Shown piece after piece: positions 36,036 to 44,832 of a DNA stretch of 64,000 bases. A program made the translations under genes and the position numbers. The stretch is from Saccharospirillum mangrovi. GTDB lineage: Bacteria > Pseudomonadota > Gammaproteobacteria > Pseudomonadales > Natronospirillaceae. Under the pieces are notes generated by a model that saw only the letters and a list, made by a program, of their open reading frames with translations, ran no database searches and was not told the DNA's origin. The stretch is from the NCBI RefSeq assembly GCF_003367315.1, contig NZ_CP031415.1, positions 2,168,001 through 2,232,000 on the forward strand, in the 5' to 3' direction. Position 1 is the first letter of the stretch. Every line of letters starts with the position of its first letter.

Positions 36036-37115
36036 TTACGCATCAAGGGCTCGACAATCGGCGTGGGACCAGCCCACCCGAATTTTCTGACCACGCTTGA
36101 GCGATTGCTGTTCGACCGAGTTTGGCGTCTTCACCACAAACTCGTCGTTGCCGCAAACCGACACCCGCGTGCGCAGATGATCACCGAGGTAAATCACATC
36201 TTTCACCTCAGCATCGAAGATGTTGGGCAGTGCGCCGTTATCCGGATTAATCACCACCCGTTCGGGACGAATCGACAGCGTTGAATTCTGGCCGGTGCTA
36301 TCGACCGCCACTGGCGTAGCCGCAATCAGACTGCCGTCCGGCAGACGCACCCGACATTGGCCGTCGGCCAGTTCAGCCACTTCACCGCCGAAGCGATTGT
36401 TCTCACCGACGAAGGACGCAACAAAGGCATTTTCCGGGCGTTCATAAAGTTCGTCCGGTGTTGCCAACTGCTGCACGACTCCGTCGTTAAAGACAGCAAT
36501 GCGATCCGACATGGTCAGCGCTTCGCCTTGATCGTGCGTTACGTAAATCATCGCCACGTTCAATTCTTCGTGAATGCGCTTGATCTCCAGCTGCATTTCT
36601 TCACGCAGATTTTTATCCAGCGCGCCCAGCGGCTCGTCCATCAACACCAACTCGGGTTCGAACACCAACGCCCGGGCCAAGGCCACGCGTTGTTGCTGAC
36701 CGCCGGACAACTGCGCCGGGCGGCGATTCTCAAACCCCTGCAAGCGCACCATGCCCAACGCCTTGTCGACTTTTTCCTGAATGACGCTCTTGCTGAAACC
36801 ACGAACTTCCAACGGGAAGGCCAGGTTTTCAGCGACACTCATGTGCGGGAACAAAGCGTAATTCTGGAACACCATGCCAATGCCGCGTTTGTGCGGAGGC
36901 AGGCGGGTGATGGGTTCGTTCTTAAGCAGAATCTGACCATGAGTCGGCGTTTCAAAACCCGCCATCATCATCAGACAAGTGGTTTTGCCGGAGCCGGAAG
37001 GCCCCAATAAGGTCACAAATTCACCTGGATCAATGTCCAGATTGAAATCCTTCACGACCAGGGAAATACCGTCATAACTTTTCTGAACGTTCTTGAATTT
37101 GGCGAATGGCTCCAC
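36036..37115 (-). CDS. Pot-type ABC importer ATPase (PotA-like)
   Basis: Energises the importer. The 359-residue protein has Walker A GPSGSGKTT (about residue 40), the Q-loop MVFQNYALFPH, the signature LSGGQQQRVALARAL, Walker B ELVLMDEPLGALD and the switch His in YVTHDQGEALTM. A C-terminal TOBE domain follows (about 280-359; LSIRPERVVINPD). It is first in the operon, with AGGA 8 nt before the ATG. The order ATPase, binding protein, two permeases is common for this class. Confidence 0.94.
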   Translation of the reverse strand: MEPFAKFKNVQKSYDGISLVVKDFNLDIDPGEFVTLLGPSGSGKTTCLMMMAGFETPTHGQILLKNEPITRLPPHKRGIGMVFQNYALFPHMSVAENLAFPLEVRGFSKSVIQEKVDKALGMVRLQGFENRRPAQLSGGQQQRVALARALVFEPELVLMDEPLGALDKNLREEMQLEIKRIHEELNVAMIYVTHDQGEALTMSDRIAVFNDGVVQQLATPDELYERPENAFVASFVGENNRFGGEVAELADGQCRVRLPDGSLIAATPVAVDSTGQNSTLSIRPERVVINPDNGALPNIFDAEVKDVIYLGDHLRTRVSVCGNDEFVVKTPNSVEQQSLKRGQKIRVGWSHADCRALDA

Positions 37116-37407
37116 GGGTTGATCCTGTCCAGCAAATTAACCTTATAGCTATAATTAACAGCCTAGTGAAACGGCGTCCAGTCTTAGACAAAAATTCTTA
37201 ATTCGCACTGATTTCTAAGGATTTTTTTGATTTATTTCGGTTCACCCAGCAACGAACCCGCCCCAGTAAGGTGCGAAAAATAACGCTTTCTAAGCCATCG
37301 TTCCGACAATGGTTTGAACAAAAAATGTTTGCAAATTCCTTGCCGGACGAAGTTTTCGTCAACAAAGATTTATTCGAACAATAATTGATCAATTACCGTC
37401 GGATAGA
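37116..37407. other. Intergenic region upstream of the Pot-type operon
   Basis: AT-rich, with no credible gene. It should carry the promoter of the importer operon. The perfect 12-bp palindrome TTATAGCTATAA (37143-37154), flanked by TTAA on each side, lies about 30 bp before the ATG. A possible -10 (TATAAG, minus strand) overlaps it. A short open frame at 37198-37392 has no ribosome-binding site and is not favoured. Confidence 0.4.
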
Positions 37408-37447
37408 TGCCAAAAAAAGCGGGCACTCAGACCCGCTTTTTTTGGCA
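37408..37447. terminator. Terminator of the BCCT gene (16-bp perfect stem)
   Basis: GC core GCGGG/CCCGC with A7 and T7 arms and TGCC/GGCA outside, around the loop CACTCAGA (37424-37431). It lies 5 bp past the BCCT stop on the minus strand. Confidence 0.93.
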
Positions 37448-37452
37448 GTTAC

Positions 37453-39084
37453 TCAGGCCCGCGGCTCGGTCCGCAACCCTTGGAAAAGGGTGAAACAGCC
37501 GAACAGCAGCACCAGCGTAAATGGCAAGCCGGTGGATACGGCCATCGCCTGCAACGCTGCCAGACCACCGCCGAGAATCAGCGCAATTGCCAGCAAGCCT
37601 TCGAACGACGCCCAGAACACCCGTTGCGGTGTTGGCGCTTCCATCTTGCCGCCAGCGGTGATGGTGTCGATCACCAGCGAGCCGGAATCCGACGAGGTCA
37701 CGAAGAAGACGATGACCAGGATGATGGCAATAAACGAAGTGATCTCCGACAACGGCATCGCCGCCAGCATTTCAAACAAACGCAAATCCAGACCGGCGTC
37801 CGCCACGGCGGTGTAGCCGTCATTGATGAACTGGTGAATGGCGGTGCCACCGAAAGCGCTCATCCAGAACGCGCAGACCAGAGACGGAATCAACAACACA
37901 CAGATGATGAATTCACGTACCGTCCGACCACGCGAAACCCGCGCGATGAACATGCCGACGAAAGGCGACCAGGAAATCCACCAGGCCCAATAGAAGGAAG
38001 TCCAGCCCTGACTGAAATTGCTGTCTTCACGAGCAAACGGCACCGACAGTGCGGTGAAGTTTTTGGCGTACGACCAGAGGTCGCCGAAGAAACCGGAGAG
38101 GATAGCCAGCGTCGGGCCGACCAGCACCACAAACAGCAGCAGCAGAATGGCCAGACCCATATTGATTTCGGATAAGCGTTTAACGCCTTTTTCCAAACCG
38201 GCCACGACTGAGAACAGTGCAATCGAGGTGATGCCGAGCACCAGGATGACCTGAGTGGTCGTGCCCAGCGGAATACCGAACAACGCATTCAGACCGGCCG
38301 CAGCCTGCGCCGAACCCAGACCCAACGACGTCGCCAAACCAAAGATGGTGGAGAACACCGCCAGAATATCGATCACATGGCCCGGCCAACCCCAGACACG
38401 CTCACCCAAAACCGGGTAGAAGATGGAGCGCACGGTCAGCGGCAAACCCTTGTTGTAGGAAAACAGTGCCAGCCCCAACGCCAGGATGGCGTAGATAGCC
38501 CAGGGGTGCAGACTCCAGTGATAGATGGCGGCAGACATGCCGAGATTAGCGGCAGCCTGAGCATCGCCCGCCGCTGCACCCAATGGCGCCCAATCAGAGC
38601 GCATGCCGCCATCGCCCAAAGCAGTGCCACCGAGTGACGATTGGAAATGACTCATCGGTTCAGACACGCCATAGAACATCAGACCGATGCCCATACCGGC
38701 GGCGAACAACATGGCAAACCAGCCCGCGTAGGTATAGTCCGGCTTGGCTTCGGTGCCGCCCAGCCGCACTTTGCCCAGCGGCGACAGCACCAGCACAATG
38801 CACATCAGCACAAAGATGTTGCCGCTGAGCAGGAAGAACCAATCGAAGTTGGTGTACAGCCAGGACAGCAAGCCCTGGAACAAAGGCCCTACGCTGTCCT
38901 GAAACACCAGCGTCAGAAAGACGAAGGCTACGATCACCAGGCCGGAAATCAGGAAAACCCGGTTGTGAATGTCCAGGCCGAACGGGCCAATACTCATCTG
39001 AATATTGTCCTGCCCCACCTGATAATCGGTATCGATCGGATTCGCCGCTCCTTCCGGAGGGATCATATCCGTGTTATCGGTCAT
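37453..39084 (-). CDS. BCCT-family transporter (betaine/choline/carnitine type)
   Basis: Secondary transporter for quaternary ammonium osmolytes such as glycine betaine. The 543-residue protein has about 12 helices and the family motifs AAGMGIGLMFYGVSEPMSHF (Gly-rich TM helix) and FYWAWWISWSPFVGMFIARV (Trp box). MGIGL has the Gly-rich Na+-type pattern (Na+-symport likely, not proven). The C-terminal tail after the last helix is very short, so an osmosensing tail like that of BetP is absent. AGAGGA lies 7 nt before the ATG. Confidence 0.93.
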   Translation of the reverse strand: MTDNTDMIPPEGAANPIDTDYQVGQDNIQMSIGPFGLDIHNRVFLISGLVIVAFVFLTLVFQDSVGPLFQGLLSWLYTNFDWFFLLSGNIFVLMCIVLVLSPLGKVRLGGTEAKPDYTYAGWFAMLFAAGMGIGLMFYGVSEPMSHFQSSLGGTALGDGGMRSDWAPLGAAAGDAQAAANLGMSAAIYHWSLHPWAIYAILALGLALFSYNKGLPLTVRSIFYPVLGERVWGWPGHVIDILAVFSTIFGLATSLGLGSAQAAAGLNALFGIPLGTTTQVILVLGITSIALFSVVAGLEKGVKRLSEINMGLAILLLLFVVLVGPTLAILSGFFGDLWSYAKNFTALSVPFAREDSNFSQGWTSFYWAWWISWSPFVGMFIARVSRGRTVREFIICVLLIPSLVCAFWMSAFGGTAIHQFINDGYTAVADAGLDLRLFEMLAAMPLSEITSFIAIILVIVFFVTSSDSGSLVIDTITAGGKMEAPTPQRVFWASFEGLLAIALILGGGLAALQAMAVSTGLPFTLVLLFGCFTLFQGLRTEPRA

Positions 39085-39316
39085 GAATTATCCTCTACTC
39101 TAATCATCTTGACGGAGGTTCTACGGCCAGCTCCGCCGGCCGTCGTCTCACCAGGCCTCGCGTACAGCGGGTTTTCCGTGTTCAGCGATGCCAAACAGTG
39201 ATGACTTTTTATTTCGAGGTCTAAACACTACGGGATTGACAATTATCTTACAACCCGGGTGCCCGCATTCCGTGCCTGTAAACGACACGAAACGCAGGGT
39301 TTTCACCGGGATCAGA

Positions 39317-41119
39317 TCAGCGAGAGGTCTCGGAAAGTGCGGTAGCCAACTGAGCGTCGGCAAATTGAAGATCGGCCAGGCGCCGATAAAGCGGAGAGTT
39401 TTGCAGCAGTTCGCTGTGTCGGCCGATGGCCTGAATACGGCCCTGGTCCAACACCAGAATGCGGTCGGCTTCGAGCACCGTCGATAACCGATGCGCGATG
39501 ATCAGCGTGGTCCGGTCACGCATCAAGGTCTGCAATGCCTGTTGCACCTGATGCTCACTTTCCGAATCCAGCGCGCTGGTCGCTTCGTCCAGCAACAGAA
39601 TCGCCGGGTTTTTCAAAATGGCGCGGGCGATAACCAGCCGTTGCTTTTGCCCACCGCTCAGACGCACGCCGTTTTCACCCAGATGGCTGTCGAACCCCTG
39701 CGGCAAGGCCATGATGAAATCGTACGCATGAGCGGCTTTGGCCGCAGCGATTACCTCTTCATCGCTGGCATCGGGTCGGCCGTAACGGATGTTGTGCCAG
39801 ACGTTCTGGCTGAACAGCACCGGCTGCTGCGGAACCAGACCGAACTGATCACGTAATTCGGCCAACGCTAACGAACGAACGTCCTGCCCTTGCACCTGTA
39901 CGACACCGGCTTGTGGGTCGTAAAAACGCAGCAACAGTTCAAACAAAGTCGATTTACCCGCTCCACTGGGACCGACCAGCGCCAGCGTTTCCCCACGCCG
40001 CACGCCGAGCGATACACCATCAAGCGCGTTGTGATCCGGTCGGCTGGGATAACTGAAACGCACCTCGTCCAACCGCAATGCCTCGGCCTGATTCAGGTCG
40101 GCCGCAACAGGCTGCGCCGGGTCGGTGATCAACGACGGCTCGGCCAGCAATTCCATCAAGCGTTCGGTCGCACCGGCGGCACGTTGCACTTCACCGTAGA
40201 CTTCCGAAACGCCCGCCACACCAAAAGCGACCATCACCGCGTAAAACACAAAAGCCGCCAATTCACCGCCGCTCATCTGGCCGGTCATAACGTCGTAGCC
40301 GCCCACCCAGATCATGGCGGCAATGGCGGTGAAGGCGAGCAGAATAACGACCGCCATCAGGAAAGAACGTTGGCGAATGCGTTGCCGCGCCACCGCCAGA
40401 GCTTCATCGACTTCGACTTGGAAGGCGGCCTTTTCGTAACCTTCCCGACCGTAACTCTGCACGGTTTTGATCTGACGGATAATTTCGCCAGCGTACGTGC
40501 CAACATCCGCCACGCTGTCCTGGCTGCGCCGACTCAGCACGCGCAGTTGCCGGCCCATCAACATCACCGGCACCAATACCGCCGGCACACCGAGCAACAC
40601 CACGGCCGCCAGTTTCAGGTTGGTCACCACCAGCATGATCAGACCGCCGGTGACCGTCAGCACATTGCGCAACGCGAACGACAAGCTGGAGCCGATGATC
40701 GATTGCAGCAAGGTGGTGTCGGTGGTCAGCCGCGACATGATGTCGCCGCTCTGGTTTTCCTCGAAATAACTCGGATGCAAATGCACCAGTTGGGCGAACA
40801 CATCGGCGCGCAAATCCGCCGACACTTTTTCACCCAGCCAGGTGACCAGATAAAACCGAGTGAAGGTGCCGACCGCCATCGCCACCACCAACACCATCAT
40901 CAAACCGAGGGTGCGGTTCAACGCACTCAACGACGACGCCAACAGCCCCTGATCGATAACCAGACGCACGCCCTGCCCCATCAACAACGTCAGGCCGGCG
41001 GTTAAAATCAGCGCCAATAAGGCACCGGTGAGAATGCCGCGATAGCGGCTCAAATAGGGCCAGAGCTGTGCAAGAAATCCAAACGGTAACGAAGAGCGGG
41101 TGGCGGGTTGGCTGGACAT
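39317..41119 (-). CDS. ABC transporter, fused membrane and ATPase domains (MsbA/multidrug type)
   Basis: Homodimeric exporter half, probably of lipids or drugs. The 600-residue protein has six helices in the first 330 residues (including GEKVSADLRADVFAQLVHLH as the coupling region). The ATPase domain has Walker A GPSGAGKST, signature LSGGQKQRLVIARAI, Walker B ILLLDEATSALD and the H-loop IIAHRLSTV. A ribosome-binding site (AAGGGG) precedes ATG 41119. It stands alone; no adjacent gene hints at a substrate. Confidence 0.92.
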   Translation of the reverse strand: MSSQPATRSSLPFGFLAQLWPYLSRYRGILTGALLALILTAGLTLLMGQGVRLVIDQGLLASSLSALNRTLGLMMVLVVAMAVGTFTRFYLVTWLGEKVSADLRADVFAQLVHLHPSYFEENQSGDIMSRLTTDTTLLQSIIGSSLSFALRNVLTVTGGLIMLVVTNLKLAAVVLLGVPAVLVPVMLMGRQLRVLSRRSQDSVADVGTYAGEIIRQIKTVQSYGREGYEKAAFQVEVDEALAVARQRIRQRSFLMAVVILLAFTAIAAMIWVGGYDVMTGQMSGGELAAFVFYAVMVAFGVAGVSEVYGEVQRAAGATERLMELLAEPSLITDPAQPVAADLNQAEALRLDEVRFSYPSRPDHNALDGVSLGVRRGETLALVGPSGAGKSTLFELLLRFYDPQAGVVQVQGQDVRSLALAELRDQFGLVPQQPVLFSQNVWHNIRYGRPDASDEEVIAAAKAAHAYDFIMALPQGFDSHLGENGVRLSGGQKQRLVIARAILKNPAILLLDEATSALDSESEHQVQQALQTLMRDRTTLIIAHRLSTVLEADRILVLDQGRIQAIGRHSELLQNSPLYRRLADLQFADAQLATALSETSR

Positions 41120-41225
41120 GGAGTTCCCCTTTCATAGATGCTGCCCACCATCTGGGCCAGGCCGGGGAAAACAAGCGAGGCCGGGCCGAAAGTGACTTAT
41201 GGACTGCCACAGACGGGAGCCTGCA

Positions 41226-41483
41226 ATGGCCAACAACCCCATTGCGCTGTTAAGCAAAGAACAGCGCGAACAACTTAATCTGCATTGCCGCCACTGGTTT
41301 GAAGAAGAGCTGAGCCTCGACTTGGGTCAGTTCGAGGCCGAATCGGTCATCGACTATTTCATCGAACAACTGACGCCCGCCATTCACAACCGCGCCATCG
41401 CCGAGTCTCTGGCAGTGGTGCGCGAATACCACGCCCGCATTGAAGACGACCTGTACGCCCTGGAACAGGCCGAGCGCGGCTGA
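41226..41483 (+). CDS. DUF2164 family protein
   Basis: Small soluble protein of 85 residues, unknown function. The core FEEELSLDLGQFEAESVIDY then FIEQLTPAIHNRAI matches the DUF2164 pattern (Glu-Leu-rich N-half, then a YN/HNxAI block; Tyr replaced here by His). A GGGAG ribosome-binding site lies before ATG 41226. It is divergent from the ABC exporter and convergent with murI. Confidence 0.8.
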   Translation: MANNPIALLSKEQREQLNLHCRHWFEEELSLDLGQFEAESVIDYFIEQLTPAIHNRAIAESLAVVREYHARIEDDLYALEQAERG

Positions 41484-41493
41484 GCGGTTCGGG

Positions 41494-42291
41494 TTACATC
41501 GGGCCGTCCAATAACGCCGCTGGCGCCTGCGCGCAGTCGGCTTCGCTGAAAGCGGCATTCAGACTCGGGTAGGCTTGGATCAGTTTGCGCAATCGCTGCG
41601 CATCGCCAGTGGTCAGCAAACGCGTGCTGGCGGTTTCTCCGGGTATCGATTGATAGCGCCGCCCGACTTCAGCGGCAATGGCCTCGCCGGTATCGATCAA
41701 CCGGATGCCGGAACCAATCAACGCCTGAATGCGTTCGCGCACCAAGGGGTAATGCGTGCAACCGAGCACCAGACGATCAACCCCCGCTTCAACCAGACCC
41801 GGCACGTACTCGTGCAGCAGTCGGTCAATATCGGGATTATCCGGACCACGTTCGATGGCATCGGCCAGATGCGGGCAGGGTTGATTGAGAATGCGGGTAT
41901 TAGGGTTAAAGCGCGCCGCCAGATCCTGATAACGGCTCGAAGCCAAAGTGTTTTCTGTCGCCAGAATACCGATGGTACCGGTGCGACTGCCGAGCGCCGC
42001 CGGCTTAATACCGGGTTCGACACCGACGACAACCACCGTCAAACGCTTGCGCAACGCTTCGACGCAATGCGCGGTAGCGGTGTTACAGGCGACGACCAAC
42101 AGCGTCGCGCCCTGATGAATCAACCAATCGGCAATGGCATCGCAGCGTTGCTGCAACAACCAACTGGGTTTGGCGCCATAAGGCGACCAGCGCTGATCGG
42201 CCACATACAACAGCGGCGCCTGTGGCAAACGCTGACGCACCCAGCGCAGCACCGTTAAACCGCCGATGCCCGAATCAAAAACCCCGATCAC
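41494..42291 (-). CDS. murI: Glutamate racemase
   Basis: Makes D-glutamate for peptidoglycan. The 265-residue protein has the start IGVFDSGIGGLTVLRWV, the catalytic Cys in VACNTATAHC (about residue 69) and the second catalytic Cys in LGCTHYPL (about 180). The start is GTG 42291, with AGGAG 8 nt upstream. It stands alone, and the stop is 10 bp from the DUF2164 stop. Length is normal. Confidence 0.95.
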   Translation of the reverse strand: MIGVFDSGIGGLTVLRWVRQRLPQAPLLYVADQRWSPYGAKPSWLLQQRCDAIADWLIHQGATLLVVACNTATAHCVEALRKRLTVVVVGVEPGIKPAALGSRTGTIGILATENTLASSRYQDLAARFNPNTRILNQPCPHLADAIERGPDNPDIDRLLHEYVPGLVEAGVDRLVLGCTHYPLVRERIQALIGSGIRLIDTGEAIAAEVGRRYQSIPGETASTRLLTTGDAQRLRKLIQAYPSLNAAFSEADCAQAPAALLDGPM

Positions 42292-42361
42292 ACTTGCGAC
42301 TCCTGCTCAATCGAGGCAGCAAGCCTAAGGTGAGACCGGGGTTAAGTCTAGGACCGTTCGA

Positions 42362-43483
42362 TCAGATCAAATCGAGCGCCGAACGGGCGTCGAGATAGTC
42401 CAGACCCAGGTCTTCGGCCACGCTCTTGTAGGTCAGCTTGCCACGGCAGACATTCAGACCCGCCAACAGATGTGCATCGTCCGCCAGCGCCTGTTTGGCG
42501 CCTTTATTCGCCAGTGCCAGCGTGAACGGCAAGGTGGCGTTGTTCAGTGCCATGGTCGAGGTGCGCGCAACCGCGCCGGGCATGTTGGCGACGCAATAAT
42601 GCACCACGTCATCGACCACGTAGGTCGGCTCGGCGTGTGTAGTCGCCTTGGAGGTTTCAAAACAGCCGCCCTGATCGATAGCGACATCCACCACCACCGC
42701 GCCCGGTTTCATGCGTTTGATCATGTCGGCGCTGACCAGTTTCGGCGCTGCGGCACCGGGAATGAGCACGGCACCGATCACCAGATCGGCGTCCAACACC
42801 TGCTGTTCCAGCGCTTCGCGCGTGGAGTACAGCGTGCACAGACGATTGCCGTATTGGCGATCCAGGGCGCGCAGCGCATCGATGTTTTTGTCCAGCACAG
42901 TCACGTCAGCGCCCATGCCCACAGCCATTGCAATGGCGTTTTGACCAACCACGCCACCGCCAATGACAACCACTTTGGCCGGCGCCACGCCCGGCACGCC
43001 GCCGAGCAACAGGCCACGGCCACCCTGAGCTTTTTCCAGACAGTGCGCGCCCGCCTGAATCGACATCCGGCCAGCCACTTCCGACATCGGTGCCAATAAC
43101 GGCAAACGACCGGCGGCGTCGGTGACGGTTTCGTAGGCGATGCAGACCGCGCCAGACGCCAGCAAATCGTGGGTCTGGTCAGGGTCGGGAGCGAGGTGCA
43201 AATAGGTGAACAGGGTGTGGTGTGGTTTGAGTTTTTTGCGTTCAACGGCCTGCGGTTCTTTAACCTTGACGATCATCTGCGCCCAGTCGAACACCGCATC
43301 GGCGTCAGCCAGAATCTGCGCACCGGCGGCCTGGTATTCTTCGTCGCTGAAACCAATCGCTGCACCGGCAGCGGTTTCAACACCGACCTCGTGGCCGTGA
43401 TGGATCAACTCGCGCGCCGCCGACGGCGTCAGCCCGACGCGGTATTCATGGTTTTTGATTTCCTTGGGGACGCCAATCTTCAT
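42362..43483 (-). CDS. ald: Alanine dehydrogenase
   Basis: NAD-dependent oxidative deamination of L-alanine to pyruvate and ammonia. The 373-residue protein starts MKIGVPKEIKNHEYRVGLTP, with the catalytic Lys in MIVKVKEP and the catalytic His in FTYLHLAPD. The NAD-binding motif is GGGVVGQNAIAMAVGMGA. The ending is CRGKLTYKSVAEDLGL. A strong hairpin lies in its leader (43506-43539). Complete and of usual length. Confidence 0.96.
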   Translation of the reverse strand: MKIGVPKEIKNHEYRVGLTPSAARELIHHGHEVGVETAAGAAIGFSDEEYQAAGAQILADADAVFDWAQMIVKVKEPQAVERKKLKPHHTLFTYLHLAPDPDQTHDLLASGAVCIAYETVTDAAGRLPLLAPMSEVAGRMSIQAGAHCLEKAQGGRGLLLGGVPGVAPAKVVVIGGGVVGQNAIAMAVGMGADVTVLDKNIDALRALDRQYGNRLCTLYSTREALEQQVLDADLVIGAVLIPGAAAPKLVSADMIKRMKPGAVVVDVAIDQGGCFETSKATTHAEPTYVVDDVVHYCVANMPGAVARTSTMALNNATLPFTLALANKGAKQALADDAHLLAGLNVCRGKLTYKSVAEDLGLDYLDARSALDLI

Positions 43484-43505
43484 CGCAGCCCTTCTCCTCT
43501 GTCAT

Positions 43506-43539
43506 GGGTTCTGCTGCGCGGATCGACGCGCAGCAACCC
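43506..43539 (-). promoter_or_regulatory. Hairpin in the ald leader
   Basis: TGCTGCGCG (43512-43520) pairs with CGCGCAGCA (43527-43535) around a 6-nt loop. A further GGGTT/ACCC pairing extends it across a one-base bulge. A TATACT -10-like element lies just upstream on the minus strand at about 43543-43548, so the hairpin would be near the 5' end of the ald mRNA. Confidence 0.45.
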
Positions 43540-43663
43540 CGTCAGTATAGAAAGGTCGCGGTTAAAAGAGGTTCTGTATTAAGGCGGTGAAACAAGAAGA
43601 TTATTAAGACAAATGCTGATTGGCCGGAAATAAAACGCCATACCGAGCCAATAGCAGTGGATT

Positions 43664-44698
43664 TCACTGTGACGACGTTGCCGACTGGGTCAAGGCATCG
43701 CGCTGGCGCACCGAATGTCGCTCGATCAACCGGGGCGTAAAACGACGCGGTTGCTCCACCGCCGGAAAACGCTCGTCCAGATCGTGCAACACCAGTTGCG
43801 CCGCCAACGCGCCCATTTCGCCAATCGGATAGCGCACCGTGGTCAATCGTGGCGACAACAACCGCGCCAGAATAACGTCGTCAAAACCAACCACCGAAAT
43901 CTCTTCCGGTACGGAATAGCCGCTGTCTTTGAGCATGTTGATGGCACCGGCAGCCATGGCATCGTTGTAGGCAAACACAGCGGTCAGGTCCGGGCTGCGC
44001 CGCAACACTTCGGCCATGGCATCGTGGCCGCCGGCTTCGTCTGGAAAGGCACGCACCTGATCGCGACGATCGGCGTCCAAACCAAATTCTTTCAGCGCGC
44101 GCTGATAACCGCGTTCGCGGTCGGCGCCATCCTCAATGCCCCGGTTCGAACCGATGTAACCGATGCGGCGATGGCCGCGCGCCAACAGATGACGCGTCGC
44201 CAGATAGGCGCCTTCTTCGTTATCGAGATAGACACAACGCTCTTCGAATCGCGGCAGTAAATGGTTGATCAGCACTACCGGCGTGGAACCGCCGACCAGC
44301 GCTTCCAACTCGGCTTCAGGCAAGGCTTTGGCGTGTACGATCAAGGCGTCGCAACGGCGCTCGAGCAAAAACCGAATCGACTCACGCTCTTGTTCAGCCT
44401 GGTGATAGCCGGCAGTTACGATAACGTGCTTGCCGGCATCGAGCAGCACCCGATGCACGCCAGCCATCAGTTGGGCAAAGAACGGCGAATCGATTTCACC
44501 CACCACCAGACCGACGCAGTCAGAGCGCTGACTGACCAAGGCCCGCGCCAGCGAATTGGGTCGGTAATCCAACGCCTGCATCGCCGCCAACACCGCTTGC
44601 CGTTTGCTCGGCACCACCGAATCGGGGTGGTTGATCACGCGCGAGACAGTGGAAACCGATACGCCAGCCTGAGCCGCAACGTCTTTGATGGTGGACAA
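43664..44698 (-). CDS. LacI/GalR-family repressor (probable gal regulator)
   Basis: The 344-residue protein has the LacI HTH (STIKDVAAQAGVSVSTVSRV then INHP) and the periplasmic-binding-like sensor with VGLVVGEIDSPFFAQLMAGV and the ending VGFDDVILARLLSPRLTTVR. The start is TTG 44698, giving the usual LSTIKDVA beginning, with AGGG 7 nt upstream; upstream frame to 44887 overlaps the galT region and is rejected. It is divergent from galT with a perfect palindrome between them, so it probably represses galTKM and perhaps itself. Confidence 0.93.
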   Translation of the reverse strand: MSTIKDVAAQAGVSVSTVSRVINHPDSVVPSKRQAVLAAMQALDYRPNSLARALVSQRSDCVGLVVGEIDSPFFAQLMAGVHRVLLDAGKHVIVTAGYHQAEQERESIRFLLERRCDALIVHAKALPEAELEALVGGSTPVVLINHLLPRFEERCVYLDNEEGAYLATRHLLARGHRRIGYIGSNRGIEDGADRERGYQRALKEFGLDADRRDQVRAFPDEAGGHDAMAEVLRRSPDLTAVFAYNDAMAAGAINMLKDSGYSVPEEISVVGFDDVILARLLSPRLTTVRYPIGEMGALAAQLVLHDLDERFPAVEQPRRFTPRLIERHSVRQRDALTQSATSSQ

Positions 44699-44778
44699 GC
44701 CAACGCCCTCACTGATTGAAATCGAGCCACAGTCTGACCGCTTTCCCGCAGCGATACAACGACCGACTTTCGTGCAAC

Positions 44779-44794
44779 TTGAAAACGTTTTCAA
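44779..44794. promoter_or_regulatory. LacI-family operator
   Basis: Perfect 16-bp palindrome TTGAAAACGTTTTCAA with the central CG typical of LacI/GalR operators. It lies 81 bp before the regulator start and 38 bp before galT, and includes the predicted galT -35. Confidence 0.85.
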
Positions 44795-44806
44795 ATGACT
44801 TAGACT
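44779..44806 (+). promoter_or_regulatory. Predicted galT promoter
   Basis: -35 TTGAAA (44779-44784), 16-bp spacer, -10 TAGACT (44801-44806). Repressor bound at the palindrome would cover the -35. Confidence 0.5.
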
Positions 44807-44832
44807 GAGCCGAGCAATCACAGGGAGCCGCC

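Noticed and set aside
37198-37392. 64-codon minus-strand frame upstream of the Pot-type operon
   Set aside because: No ribosome-binding site, AT-rich non-coding composition, and it occupies the likely promoter region.
39890-41005. 371-codon plus-strand frame opposite the ABC exporter
   Set aside because: His/Gln/Arg-rich shadow frame, fully inside a certain gene.
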